Positions 8,823 to 18,140 of a stretch of DNA of 64,000 nt are shown piece by piece. The number at the start of each line of letters is the position of its first letter. The stretch's first letter is position 1. Made by a program: the position numbers and the translations under genes. This stretch comes from Achromobacter seleniivolatilans (GTDB lineage: Bacteria > Pseudomonadota > Gammaproteobacteria > Burkholderiales > Burkholderiaceae_B). The notes under the pieces were generated by a model. It had not been told where the DNA came from. It was given only the letters and a program-made list of their open reading frames with translations, and ran no database searches. The DNA is taken from assembly GCF_030864005.1 (NCBI RefSeq), contig NZ_CP132976.1:1-64000 (forward strand). Direction: 5' to 3'.

Positions 8823-8892
8823 TAGGAAATTTCACATTCTGCTGAATGTGATCAGCGTAGGAAATTTCCTCAGGCCGTTCCGAAATTTCGAC
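8823..8892. promoter_or_regulatory. divergent control region with three GAAATTTC palindromes
   Basis: The gap between the EAL gene and the hybrid kinase gene holds TAGGAAATTTCACA (8823-8836), TAGGAAATTTCCTC (8858-8871) and TCCGAAATTTCGAC (8879-8892). The centres are 35 and 21 bp apart; 21 bp is about two helical turns, as expected for neighbouring dimers on one face. TAGGAAATTTCCT is the best match in the window to the inverted TTTCYTA heptad that I remember for BvgA. Both flanking genes are plausible targets. No footprint evidence is available from sequence. Confidence 0.5.
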
Positions 8893-8957
8893 ATCCTGCG
8901 CAGCGCGGCCAACTTTACATTGGATTGGTGCGAAAGCCCTTTTCAGGTACTCCGATT

Positions 8958-10793
8958 ATGGACCCCGCCTCACTTCTGCATTCATTCCGCCCGGCTTCCC
9001 CCACTCTGCGTTTGCGGATGGGCCAGGCAGCGGCGTTATGCGCCATTCCCACTTATGTGATGGCGGCCAACTATCTTGCCGACTTTAGCGCGCCTTTGGC
9101 AGACGTGTGGGTAGGGCTGGCGTCGTTGATTTGCGGGACGGGTTTTGTTGCTGCGCTGGTGGCGTTGTTTCTGCTGGGCCGAAAAAGCCGCCAGCATTGG
9201 CGCTCGGAAGAGCGTTTGAAGGATTTGCTGGCGTTCCAGACTGGCGTGCTTGATGCCATACCGCAGCCGATTGCTTTGCGCGACAAAGATCTGAATCTGC
9301 TGGCGTGCAATAGCGCGTTCGAGCGCTTGTTCAATCAGTCGCGGGATGCGCTGAAGAACACGTCGGTGACTCGGGCCGTGCAGATGCTGGTCTGTGACGT
9401 AGAAGCGGCACAGATAGAAGAAGACTACCGCCAGGTGATGCTGACCGGGCTGCCGATCAGCAAGGACCGGGAATTCAATGTCGGCGGGCAGGCAATGACC
9501 GTGCAGCACTGGATGGAACCGTTGCGCAACGCCCGCGGCATCGTGGTCGGCGTGGTGGGCGGCTGGATGGACATTACACAACGCCAGCGTGTGTTGAAGG
9601 AATTGGCCATTGCGAGAGACCGGGCAGAGAGCGCCAACCGCACCAAAACCACATTTTTGGCGTCCGTCAGCCATGAGATACGCACGCCGATGAACGCGAT
9701 CATGGGCATGCTTGAGTTGACGTTGTCGCACCCGCAATTGCCCGAGCAGGATCGCTTGCAGCTCAGCACGGCCAATAGCGCGTCAAAGTCCTTGCTGGCG
9801 CTGATAGACGATCTGCTCGACCTGTCCAAGATGGAAGCGGGCAAGTTTCAATTGCTGCCTCGCGCAACCAACGTCTGTGAGTTGGCTGAAGAGGTCGTGG
9901 ACGTATTTCATCCCATCGCGGAAGGTAAGGGGTTGGGTCTGACGCTGACTATCGATCTGCCCGAGGATTCCTCGCGGATGCACTACGCGGACCCTTTGCG
10001 GCTCAAACAGATCATGAACAACTTCGTGTCGAACGCAATTCGCTTTACCGAGCGCGGCGGAGTGCGGGTGCATGTGCTGGCGGAGCCCCGGGACGGAGAC
10101 AGGCAGTGGATTTCATTAAAAGTCAGCGACACCGGCGTTGGCATCCCGGCCAACGCACTCGGAACGCTGTTGCAGCCCTTTGTGCAGGTTGAAGAGACGC
10201 TTCCCGCATTGGACCGTGGCACGGGCCTGGGCCTGTCGATCTGCGACCGTCTGGTCAAAAAGATGGGCGGCACCATACAGATAGAAAGCGTTTTGGGCGT
10301 CGGCACCACGATGACTGCGCGGATATCGCTGCCTGTGGCAGTGGCCCCGCCCGAGCCGGTATGCAACGCCGAGCCTGCCGAGCCAGCGGTGCCTTCCGGG
10401 GTGGGGTTGCACGTGCTGGTCGTGGATGACCAAGCCACCAACGTGCTGCTGTTGCAGCGGCAGCTGGAGAAGTTGGGCCATCAGGTCTCTTGTGCGCGCA
10501 ACGGGCTTGAAGCTCTGGCTCTGGTAGATCAGCACAAGTTTGATGTGGTGGTGTGCGATTGCGCGATGCCGGTGATGGATGGATACACCTTTGCCCGCAT
10601 GATGCGGCAGCGCAAGGACGGGTCGGCAGTGCTGCCGATTCTTGGGTACACCGCTGGCGCGCACGAAGCAGAAATTGAACGCGCGCGGGCAGCAGGCATG
10701 GACCAGATATTGATCAAGCCGGTCAATCTGGGATCGCTGAACAGGGCGATTGGAGGGGCGATGCGGCTCAAGGCCATGGCGCTGTCTGGCTGA
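8958..10793 (+). CDS. BvgS-like hybrid sensor histidine kinase (PAS-HisKA-HATPase-REC), no HPt domain
   Basis: A 611-residue inner-membrane kinase. Two membrane segments near residues 22-39 and 50-74 enclose only a short periplasmic loop, so the venus-flytrap sensor domains of BvgS are absent. A PAS domain (about 90-215) is followed by the HisKA box SHEIRTPMNAIMG with the phospho-His near residue 238. The ATPase domain follows (N box with NNFVSNAIRF, VSDTGVGIP, GTGLGLSICDRL), then a receiver (VLVVDD, phospho-Asp near residue 534 in CDCAMPVMDG, ILIKPVN). There is no HPt and no output domain. ATG 8958 is preferred to an upstream TTG (8925). It stands 115 bp before the capsule operon on the same strand and could control or be co-transcribed with it. 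An HPt encoded at 23070-23759 could complete its relay. Confidence 0.9.
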   Translation: MDPASLLHSFRPASPTLRLRMGQAAALCAIPTYVMAANYLADFSAPLADVWVGLASLICGTGFVAALVALFLLGRKSRQHWRSEERLKDLLAFQTGVLDAIPQPIALRDKDLNLLACNSAFERLFNQSRDALKNTSVTRAVQMLVCDVEAAQIEEDYRQVMLTGLPISKDREFNVGGQAMTVQHWMEPLRNARGIVVGVVGGWMDITQRQRVLKELAIARDRAESANRTKTTFLASVSHEIRTPMNAIMGMLELTLSHPQLPEQDRLQLSTANSASKSLLALIDDLLDLSKMEAGKFQLLPRATNVCELAEEVVDVFHPIAEGKGLGLTLTIDLPEDSSRMHYADPLRLKQIMNNFVSNAIRFTERGGVRVHVLAEPRDGDRQWISLKVSDTGVGIPANALGTLLQPFVQVEETLPALDRGTGLGLSICDRLVKKMGGTIQIESVLGVGTTMTARISLPVAVAPPEPVCNAEPAEPAVPSGVGLHVLVVDDQATNVLLLQRQLEKLGHQVSCARNGLEALALVDQHKFDVVVCDCAMPVMDGYTFARMMRQRKDGSAVLPILGYTAGAHEAEIERARAAGMDQILIKPVNLGSLNRAIGGAMRLKAMALSG

Positions 10794-10908
10794 TTTCCTC
10801 CCGGACGAAATATCGGGCGCACTCACGATGCAGCGCCCCTCACCTTAAACACGCAAGGCTGGGATTCTCTGGCTGAACCTAACCAGGTTGCAACAAGCCT
10901 TTCATCCA

Positions 10909-13380
10909 ATGAACACACTGACTATTGCCCCCATCGGAACATGCCGCGTCCATACGCCTCTGCGCAGCGGTGTTGGACGCTATCCGATTTCGCTATCGCT
11001 GGGCAGGAATTACGGCTTTGTGCATACCTCTGCCGAGGCGTTGCAACAGGTCAACTATATGTTTGGCCGCGACCTGATTCCAGCCGAACTGCAGCCTCTT
11101 ATTTTCCGGCCGAATACCGCGTCGGGTTTCGATGCCAAGGCGCATGTGCGCGCTGATATGTACTTTGTCGAGCTTTCCTCGCGCAAGCTGCTTGAGGTTG
11201 ATGGCATACCGATCCAGTTGAACTATGTGGCGCGCCGCTACCAGGATTTTTTTGCCAGTAAGTCCCGTTCCCGGATGTTTTGGTCCCGAGCGCTGCCGGA
11301 GCGTCTTGCCGAGCGCCGGGAATGGCTGCTTCAAGACTCTGTGTATCAGCGGCTGGACGCAAGGGACGCCGATCTCTTGAGCCGTATCGTCAGGCGTGAC
11401 ATGACGGACGCCGAGATCGAGCGCGACATGGCGCAGCTGGTCGAAATTCTCGGTCAGGACAAGATCGTCTTTGTCACCCACGTCAACGCGGATACGCCCG
11501 ACGGCTTGCCGATAGAGCCGCGTCGCTTGTTGATTCAGGCTGTCAAGGCCAGCGCGCGCCGTCTCAAGGTTGCCTGCTACGACCCGAGCGCGCTCATGAA
11601 GCGTGTGGGCCAATTGACGGCAATGGAGAATGACGGGCTAGATCTGGCGCACTACACAGAGTCATTCTCTGATCGGCTGTGCGCGGATATGTACAAGCGT
11701 TTCATCGCCGTCAACGTCGTAGCGCCGGCCCCGGTTGCTTCAGAGGCGGCTGAAGCATTGGCCCGCGACTTGCCAGAGCAGTTTGCGGCGCAGTGGGCTG
11801 AGGGGCACGTTATCGAAACGTCCCGCCGCCTGCATGACTATGTAAGGCGGCACCCCGATCAGCACGCGCATCGCATGCTGCTGGGCGAGATCCGCTACGA
11901 GCTTGGCGACTATGAGGGCGCCTGTGCGCAGCTGGAAGCGGCACGCGCAAGCGTCGGCGCCAACGAAAAATCTGATCGTGTGCTCATGCAGGCGTACTTC
12001 AACATGGGCGCCTATGAGCAGGCACGGACAATCGCCGTCCAAATGCTTGCCGAAGAAATCGAAGCGCCCGACATCGTGCGGCTTTGTGCGGTGTCCGCGG
12101 AGCGTCTGCACGATACAGCCGGGGCGCTGGTTTATTGGAAGCGCCTGTTCCGGCTCAATGGCAATGATGCCGAGGCCGCCGATGCCGCGTTGGCAATACT
12201 TGGCGCCCTTGATGATCTGAGCGCTGCGGAGGAATGGGTTACGGAGGTGCTTGAGACGATGCCGTCCCATCCTGGGGCATTTGCCTTCCGCTGGGAACGT
12301 TCCCTGGAGCGCAGAGACCGCGAAGGGCTGCTGGCCCAGGCAGATGAAACCATTCTCCTGGACGAGGGCATGGCACTGGCGTTGGCGCAACGCGCGTCCG
12401 CAGAAGGTCATTACCTGCCTGCCGCCATGCTGGCGCAGACGCATCATTTGCAAGACAGCCAGCTGGCTGCGGCGCGAGCGTGGATCGCCGCTTGCACCGC
12501 CAGCTGGAAGCAGCTTGGAAGCCAGGCGTTCGACTCGGATGACCTGGGCAGCGCCGCAGATTATCTGCAGTCTACGTGGCGGCTCAAGCCCACAGATGCG
12601 GGCGTTATTCGTGCGCGGCGAGCGTTGGGCCAGAAAATGCGGCGCGAACTCAGGCAGGCATTCATCGGCAAGGATTATCGCGGTGTTTTTCGCATCGCGG
12701 AGATCGCTCACCGGGCACGGTATTCATTTGCCGAATTCGATAGCTTGCTGGGGCGCGCGCACTTCGCATTGGGCGATTTCGGCAACGCCTTCATCTACTT
12801 GAAAAAGGCGATGGACGAAGACGACGTTTCCCTTAACGAAAGGGTGCAATACGCCCGTGCAGCGTCGCGCAGTGATCATTTTTGCGAGGCATTGGCGGCC
12901 TATCTTGAAATCTTGAAACTGGCCGACGAAGACGCATGGGCGCACAAGGAAGCCACGCGGGAGCTGGCGCGGCTGGAAGTCCGCAGCGTGCGTGCCGCGC
13001 GCGAGCTGAGCGCCCAGGGGAATCACGCTGCGGCAGGGGACCTGCTGGTGGCGCAACTGGCGGCCACCCCGCAAAGTCAAACCGTCCGAACAGGAATACA
13101 GCGCCTGCTGGCGGCCCTGAAACTTGAACTCAAGTCGCTGGCTCCCGACTCTGCCGACCGGCGACTTGCGCTGGGCATAAAGATTCTGAAGCTCGATCCC
13201 GATGACGAAGCAGGCCTGCGCGCGGCCGCTATCGGCGCGATGCGTACCTACCGCTTCACTGAGGCGCTGGGCTATTGGAGCGCGTTGCGAAAGAAGACTG
13301 CCGATCCGGCTCAGATCGATCTGAATATCCAGAAATGTCAGTTGTGGATAGCGCGCGTCAAGCGCAAATCCGTTGCGTGA
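10909..13380 (+). CDS. tviD: TviD-like capsule O-acetyltransferase, TPR-rich (Vi-type locus)
   Basis: An 823-residue protein at the head of the capsule operon; TviD of Salmonella Typhi is about 830 residues and occupies the same position before tviE. The N-terminal part (to about 270) holds IGTCRVHTP near residue 8 and, further on, GLDLAHYTESF, a D-x-x-H motif like block V of SGNH esterases and acyltransferases. A GTC nucleophile with Asp and His would make a plausible acyl-transfer centre. This is my reading, not a known fact for this protein. The remaining 550 residues are helical, TPR-like repeats (for example ALARDLPEQFAAQWAEGH, AARASVGANEKSDRVL). TviD acetylates Vi antigen. ATG 10909 is chosen over a TTG 21 bases earlier; no Shine-Dalgarno is visible at either. 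Confidence 0.72.
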   Translation: MNTLTIAPIGTCRVHTPLRSGVGRYPISLSLGRNYGFVHTSAEALQQVNYMFGRDLIPAELQPLIFRPNTASGFDAKAHVRADMYFVELSSRKLLEVDGIPIQLNYVARRYQDFFASKSRSRMFWSRALPERLAERREWLLQDSVYQRLDARDADLLSRIVRRDMTDAEIERDMAQLVEILGQDKIVFVTHVNADTPDGLPIEPRRLLIQAVKASARRLKVACYDPSALMKRVGQLTAMENDGLDLAHYTESFSDRLCADMYKRFIAVNVVAPAPVASEAAEALARDLPEQFAAQWAEGHVIETSRRLHDYVRRHPDQHAHRMLLGEIRYELGDYEGACAQLEAARASVGANEKSDRVLMQAYFNMGAYEQARTIAVQMLAEEIEAPDIVRLCAVSAERLHDTAGALVYWKRLFRLNGNDAEAADAALAILGALDDLSAAEEWVTEVLETMPSHPGAFAFRWERSLERRDREGLLAQADETILLDEGMALALAQRASAEGHYLPAAMLAQTHHLQDSQLAAARAWIAACTASWKQLGSQAFDSDDLGSAADYLQSTWRLKPTDAGVIRARRALGQKMRRELRQAFIGKDYRGVFRIAEIAHRARYSFAEFDSLLGRAHFALGDFGNAFIYLKKAMDEDDVSLNERVQYARAASRSDHFCEALAAYLEILKLADEDAWAHKEATRELARLEVRSVRAARELSAQGNHAAAGDLLVAQLAATPQSQTVRTGIQRLLAALKLELKSLAPDSADRRLALGIKILKLDPDDEAGLRAAAIGAMRTYRFTEALGYWSALRKKTADPAQIDLNIQKCQLWIARVKRKSVA

Positions 13381-13477
13381 TCGCCAGATATTGACAGCCC
13401 TGTCGGCGCAGGCGGCCCAAGGCCAATAGCCGCTGCCCCGCCCGACTTCCCCATTCCTGAAATTCGACGTACCCATC

Positions 13478-15643
13478 ATGCACGCAAATTCGGATCGACT
13501 TGCTGACGCTTCCGGCGTTGTTCTTCGCAATGTTCACGTTCTGCACACGTCTCCTGTCCGGCCTCGGCCCGGACCTGAGTCACGCATTCCGCCGTTGCAG
13601 GATAAGAGTGTGCCGCTGTACGGCCCGGACGAAGCGCTGGCGTTGCTGTCATCGATGTTGAAAGACTGCGCCACCCCGCAGAGCGCGGCAATTGTGCTTG
13701 AAGAAGCAGACCGGATCGCAACCGGACATCTTGCGGTTTCGGGCGTGCGGCTGGCGCTTTTGCGTCTGCGGGACAAGGCCGGCAGTGCGGGGCTGGCATC
13801 CCAATGGCTGCTGCTGCAACAGGACCATCCCAACGACGCGCAGGTCCTGCGCGCTTACGCGCGCTACCTGGCGCGCGAGGAAGGCATTGAAGGCGCTGTC
13901 GCAATGCTGGAACGCTGCCTGCCCGATTCGGCCGGAAATTTCAAACCGGTCTTGTTGCGGGCCGAGATCCTGGCTGATCTGCACTTGTACGAGCAATCGA
14001 CCGCGCTGTTCCGTGAACTTCTTGGCCGTGACGGCCGCCGCGAGGTGCGTGTCGCGTTCGCCAAGCGCCTGCACAAACAAGGGCTGATCGCGGACGCTAT
14101 GGAGGTGATGCGGCCCGTGATGGACCAGTTGGCCGCTGGCAGCATGGCGGCGGCGCTGGCAGCTACCTTGTCGCACGACTACGATTTCTATCATGCACTT
14201 GAGCCGGACGGCATGGTAAACGGGCAGGACGTCAAGCTGATATCGATGAAGCATGCGTTGTTGCGCTTTCGAAGCCGGACGCCAGCGGTGCTGCCAGAAC
14301 GCCGTCATGCCATAGCGCTCATCACGGGCAGCTTGGGGGCCGGCGGGGCAGAGCGTCAACTCAGCCGCCTGGCCTGCCATCTCAAGCAACTGGCATCGGC
14401 TGGCCCTGCGGTTGACGAGCGTCAATCAGATTCGGACGGCGCCAAGGTCGATACGGTTGAAGTGCTGGTCAAGCAATACCGCAGCCCGCAAGGCCCTGGC
14501 AACGAGCTGCCGCAGGATTTTTTCTTGAAGCCCTTGACGGATATGGCGGTCGGCGTCACAGAGATCAGCACCTTGCCCGCAATCCTGGCGTCGCAACAGT
14601 CCATTGAAGATCCGACGTTGCTGCGTTTGCTGGAGCAATTGCCGCCTCAAGTTCACTACGGAGTGACGCGGCTTGCGCCATACTTGCGCGCACGCCGTTT
14701 TGACGTGGTGAGCCTGTGGCAAGACGGAACCTGCCTGTTCGGCGCGCTGGCCGCTCTGCTTGCAGGGGTACCGGTAATCCAGCTTGTATTTCGAGGCCTG
14801 CCGCCGAACATCCGGCGTATGCGCTACCGCTCGGAGTATCCCGTGCTGTACCGGGCGTTGGCCGAAGTGCCGGGTGTCGTGTTTGTCAGCAACAGCAAGG
14901 CGGCGGCGGACGAATACGCCAAATGGCTGGACATTCCCCGCGACCGTTTCCAGATTCTCTACAACGGCGTGCCCGAGGTGCCGGCTTCCTGTGACGAACT
15001 GGACCAGGCTAAGTGGGCGGATTTCGCGCAGCGCACGAGCGACGCGACGGAGACCATAGGCGGCGTGTTCCGCCTGGAGCCCGACAAGCGTCCGCTGCTG
15101 TGGATCAAGATGATGCATCGCTATTTGAAGCGGCGTCCCAATGCACGATTTTTTATCGTGGGAAATGGGCGGCTGTACGAACAGACCCGCGAGCTGGCGG
15201 CGACGCTGGGCGTCGAAGACCGGCTATTGCTGGTGGGCCATTCCGTTCACGTGGGCTTCTGGTATTCCAAGATGGACGCCAAGGTGTTGTTGTCCAGTTT
15301 CGAGGGGCTTCCGAACGTCTTGATCGAGGCGCAACTGATGGGGGTGGGCACGGTGTCCACGCCGGCAGGCGGCTCGGGCGAGTGCTTTATTGATGGACGT
15401 ACCGGACATCTGCTGGCAAGGGTTGACGAGCCAGACCTGGAAGAAGCGTGCGACAAGATATCGCACATGCTGGAGAGCCGCCACGATGCCGACCTTGCCG
15501 AGCAGGGAAAGCACCGTGCCCGGGCCTTGTTTTCCGTGGATGCGATGGTCGCGCGTTTTCTGGACCTGTGCCGGTTTCGCGCTGCAGTGCAGTGGGCTCC
15601 AGGCTCAGGATTGGCGTGGGCGGGTCTTCCCGAGGTGACGTGA
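13478..15643 (+). CDS. tviE: TviE-like capsule glycosyltransferase (GT4) with N-terminal TPR-like extension
   Basis: A 721-residue probable cytoplasmic glycosyltransferase that would polymerise the capsule chain. The C-terminal 450 residues are a GT-B/GT4 enzyme: ITGSLGAGGAERQL (glycine-rich acceptor-side loop), FDVVSLWQDG, LVFRGLPPNIRRMRYRSEYP, VSNSKAAADEY, FRLEPDKRP, FIVGNGRL, and the donor-binding region SFEGLPNVLIEAQLMG with the E-x7-E pattern. The first 250 residues are helical, TPR-like (ALLSSMLKDCATP, AYARYLAREEGIEGAVAML) and are extra compared with the roughly 580 residues I remember for TviE. It lies 97 bp after tviD, and its stop overlaps the start of the export lipoprotein gene by one base (TGATG), indicating coupled translation. 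Confidence 0.75.
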   Translation: MHANSDRLADASGVVLRNVHVLHTSPVRPRPGPESRIPPLQDKSVPLYGPDEALALLSSMLKDCATPQSAAIVLEEADRIATGHLAVSGVRLALLRLRDKAGSAGLASQWLLLQQDHPNDAQVLRAYARYLAREEGIEGAVAMLERCLPDSAGNFKPVLLRAEILADLHLYEQSTALFRELLGRDGRREVRVAFAKRLHKQGLIADAMEVMRPVMDQLAAGSMAAALAATLSHDYDFYHALEPDGMVNGQDVKLISMKHALLRFRSRTPAVLPERRHAIALITGSLGAGGAERQLSRLACHLKQLASAGPAVDERQSDSDGAKVDTVEVLVKQYRSPQGPGNELPQDFFLKPLTDMAVGVTEISTLPAILASQQSIEDPTLLRLLEQLPPQVHYGVTRLAPYLRARRFDVVSLWQDGTCLFGALAALLAGVPVIQLVFRGLPPNIRRMRYRSEYPVLYRALAEVPGVVFVSNSKAAADEYAKWLDIPRDRFQILYNGVPEVPASCDELDQAKWADFAQRTSDATETIGGVFRLEPDKRPLLWIKMMHRYLKRRPNARFFIVGNGRLYEQTRELAATLGVEDRLLLVGHSVHVGFWYSKMDAKVLLSSFEGLPNVLIEAQLMGVGTVSTPAGGSGECFIDGRTGHLLARVDEPDLEEACDKISHMLESRHDADLAEQGKHRARALFSVDAMVARFLDLCRFRAAVQWAPGSGLAWAGLPEVT

Positions 15644-16761
15644 TGCTGGATTTGACGATGGCCGGGTGGCGCTTGGGCGGCCGGTGCGTCCGTACGCTGT
15701 TGCCAGTGGCCGGATTGCTCAGTTGTGTGGTCCTGGCTGGCTGCGGATTGCCCCGTAGCGGCCCTTGGATGGAGGAGATGTCTGCCGCGGACGGAACGCC
15801 GTCAGTCCAGCTCGTCGAGGTTACGCCGGAAATCGCTGCCGCATCCCGCGTCTCCCGGCACGCCGGGTTTCCCGAGGCGCTATTGCGCCAACCGCCCATT
15901 GACCCCGCGAAGCTCGTGGCCGGAGACGGCGTGGACGTAACGATATGGGAGAAAGATGGGTTCGGCATGTTCCCGGCCGGCCCCTCGGGCGCTTCGCCGC
16001 TTGGCGAGGTGCTGATTGATCAGGCGGGTTATGTGTCCTTGCCTTATCTGGGCCGTATACGCGCCGCAGGCGAAACGTTGACCACCTTGCGTGAGGTGAT
16101 CCTGCACCGGTTGCAGGGCCTGATTATCGGCGCCGACGTGCTTTTGCGCGCGACCGACAGGAACGGAAAGCTCGTGGTCATTCAGGGTGACGTCGCGAAA
16201 CCCGGTGCGTATCCGATCGAACAGACGACCCGCCGGCTCAGCGGCTTGCTGGGTATGGCGGCGCCCAATCCGCAGCGGCCGGAGCAGTTGTCCATTACGC
16301 ATATCCGCAATGGGCAGGCGCATGCGGTACGGCTGGCCGATATCTATCGTGATCCATCTCAGGACATTGCGCTGTATCCGGAAGACAAGGTCATTGCCGC
16401 AATGGTGGAAGAACATGTGGTGGTGCTGGGCGCCGCGGGCGCGCAGGGGCGGCTGGTATTGAGTAAACGGAACTACAGCGTGATCGACGCCCTGGGCGAG
16501 GCGCACGGCATGAACGATGCCACCGCGCATCCCAAGGGGGTGTACGTGTTGCGCCAAGCCGAGACCGCTGAGCCGGAACAGCCTATGACGCTATATCACT
16601 TTGACCTGACTCGGCCGGATCAGATGGGAAGCGCAGGGATGTTCCGCATTGCTGATGGCGACCTGCTCTATATATCGGATGCGCCGTTTACCAAGGTGCA
16701 GAAGGTCATGTCCGTGTTCGGCGGCATGATCACCGGGGCCGGCAACTCAGCGGTGCGCTGA
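15643..16761 (+). CDS. vexA: VexA-like outer-membrane polysaccharide export lipoprotein
   Basis: A 372-residue lipoprotein of the outer-membrane auxiliary family (VexA, KpsD, CtrA, BexD, Wza), forming the channel for capsule export. The N-terminus has a hydrophobic segment ending in a lipobox (VVLAGC, lipidated Cys about residue 36). A poly-export domain follows (VAGDGVDVTIWEKDG, GEVLIDQAGYVSLPYLGRIRAAGETL), then two SLBB-type domains (VVIQGDVAKPGAYPI, VVVLGAAGAQGRLVL). The ATG at 15643 overlaps the tviE stop and has GAGG 8 bases upstream; a reading that starts 195 bases earlier lies wholly inside tviE and is rejected. It is followed 8 bp later by the permease gene. Confidence 0.88.
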   Translation: MLDLTMAGWRLGGRCVRTLLPVAGLLSCVVLAGCGLPRSGPWMEEMSAADGTPSVQLVEVTPEIAAASRVSRHAGFPEALLRQPPIDPAKLVAGDGVDVTIWEKDGFGMFPAGPSGASPLGEVLIDQAGYVSLPYLGRIRAAGETLTTLREVILHRLQGLIIGADVLLRATDRNGKLVVIQGDVAKPGAYPIEQTTRRLSGLLGMAAPNPQRPEQLSITHIRNGQAHAVRLADIYRDPSQDIALYPEDKVIAAMVEEHVVVLGAAGAQGRLVLSKRNYSVIDALGEAHGMNDATAHPKGVYVLRQAETAEPEQPMTLYHFDLTRPDQMGSAGMFRIADGDLLYISDAPFTKVQKVMSVFGGMITGAGNSAVR

Positions 16762-16769
16762 TCCTCGTC

Positions 16770-18134
16770 ATGAGCAACCAGGAACGCATTCAGAAATGGC
16801 TGGCCCGGCGCGAGACGCGCGCCTTGCAGGTGACCTTGCCCGTCGCGCCGGATAGCGACTTTGCCACACGCTGCCGAGCCGCAGGGCGTGAGGGGGTGGG
16901 CATTGAGCCTGCGCCGATTGGCGCCGCGCTGGCGATGGTTCTTGGGCTGTTGGCGCAGGCCCCGGAAATGTCGGCCGCCGACCGGCGCGTGGTGTATGCC
17001 GCTATGCAGGCAGGCCAGGAAGAAGGCATTGCTGCACTGGAACTGTCTGAAGACGCTGCCGATCTCTACCGGCGCCGGTTGCGATCATTGATCCGCCTGC
17101 TCGAACACGATCTGCGCGCAGGCGCCGCCGTGCATCAGCCTGGGTATGAACCAGCCGGATTGGCCGCGCTGGATCATCGGCTTCTGGAAGGGTATGCGAA
17201 GCGGGTCCAGCTGCGGCAGGCTGGCGACGCCCGTGACGCGCGCCGCCGGGCGTCTGAATTGGACATTCCCTTTGAGGTTGATCTTCCCGCTGCCGAAGCG
17301 CGTGAGCGGGCTGAACTGCGCCGTGATCTGGCGCGCCTTCATAGCACTCAGTCAGGACGGAACCGGACGCGGGGATGGTCGAGAATGGCAGCCTTTGTTC
17401 CGTTGTTGACCCTGCAATTGCACCTGATCAATCAGGAAAGCCGCATCGCTCCGCTGTGGATGCTGGTGGGGCCGGTTGTGCTGTTGTGCATTATTTCGTC
17501 GCTGTATTTCCTGACGGGCGTGCACTTCATCATGGGTATGGACGTTGCCACTTTTTCGCTGCTGGGCGCAACCACCTGGATCATGGTCCGGCAGGTGATA
17601 TTGCGCAGCAGCGGTACCTATGTGTCGTCGCGGTCGCTGCTCAATCTGGAATCCGTGTCGCCGCTTCTTCTGGCGCTGGTTCAGGTTTTTATCTACATCG
17701 TGATCTACGGTCTGGTGTTGACTCTGCTGATTCTGATCGGCCACAGTCTGGGACTGATCACGCTGCCGGTCGACTGGAAAGGAGTGGCGGCGTATTTCGC
17801 GCTGATGGGGACTGGCGGGGCGGCAATCGGACTGCTGTTTGGCGCGGTGGCGACACGCTGGCCCTACTTCCTGAGATTCGGCGCCGTGATTGAACGGTTC
17901 TTGCAATTGTTCGCCAGCGTGTTTTTTGTGTCGGAACAATTGCCCGAGGTGTATCGGGGTTATGTCCTGTGGTCGCCGTTTGCCCATGGCATGCAGCTGC
18001 TGCGTTCGTCGTACTTTTCGGGCTATTCGTCCAGCGACGCCAGCCTGCCCTACCTGCTTACCGCGCTGGTGCTGCTGGGGGCCTTGGGCTTGGGCGCGGA
18101 GCGGCTTGTGCGTTGCGACGTGCAGCCGATGTGA
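16770..18134 (+). CDS. vexB: VexB/KpsM-like capsule ABC-2 permease with a ~190-residue N-terminal extension
   Basis: A 454-residue inner-membrane protein. Residues about 200-454 match the KpsM/VexB/CtrC permease: a first membrane helix after PLLTLQLHLINQESRIAPLWMLVGPVV, six hydrophobic helices, and the characteristic late segment SVFFVSEQLPEVYRGYVLWSPFAHGMQLLRSSYFSGY. KpsM-type permeases are normally about 260 residues. The first 190 residues here are a soluble, charged, helical region (GIEPAPIGAALAMVLGLLAQAPEMSAADRR, LIRLLEHDLRAG) with no recognisable domain. It sits between the export lipoprotein gene and the degenerate ATPase gene, with gaps of 8 and 6 bp. The family is secure. The role of the extension is unknown. 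Confidence 0.85.
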   Translation: MSNQERIQKWLARRETRALQVTLPVAPDSDFATRCRAAGREGVGIEPAPIGAALAMVLGLLAQAPEMSAADRRVVYAAMQAGQEEGIAALELSEDAADLYRRRLRSLIRLLEHDLRAGAAVHQPGYEPAGLAALDHRLLEGYAKRVQLRQAGDARDARRRASELDIPFEVDLPAAEARERAELRRDLARLHSTQSGRNRTRGWSRMAAFVPLLTLQLHLINQESRIAPLWMLVGPVVLLCIISSLYFLTGVHFIMGMDVATFSLLGATTWIMVRQVILRSSGTYVSSRSLLNLESVSPLLLALVQVFIYIVIYGLVLTLLILIGHSLGLITLPVDWKGVAAYFALMGTGGAAIGLLFGAVATRWPYFLRFGAVIERFLQLFASVFFVSEQLPEVYRGYVLWSPFAHGMQLLRSSYFSGYSSSDASLPYLLTALVLLGALGLGAERLVRCDVQPM

Positions 18135-18140
18135 GCCGCC

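Noticed and set aside
15448..15642. N-terminal extension of the export lipoprotein from 15448
   Set aside because: It lies entirely inside the glycosyltransferase gene, and the lipoprotein signal begins at the ATG at 15643.
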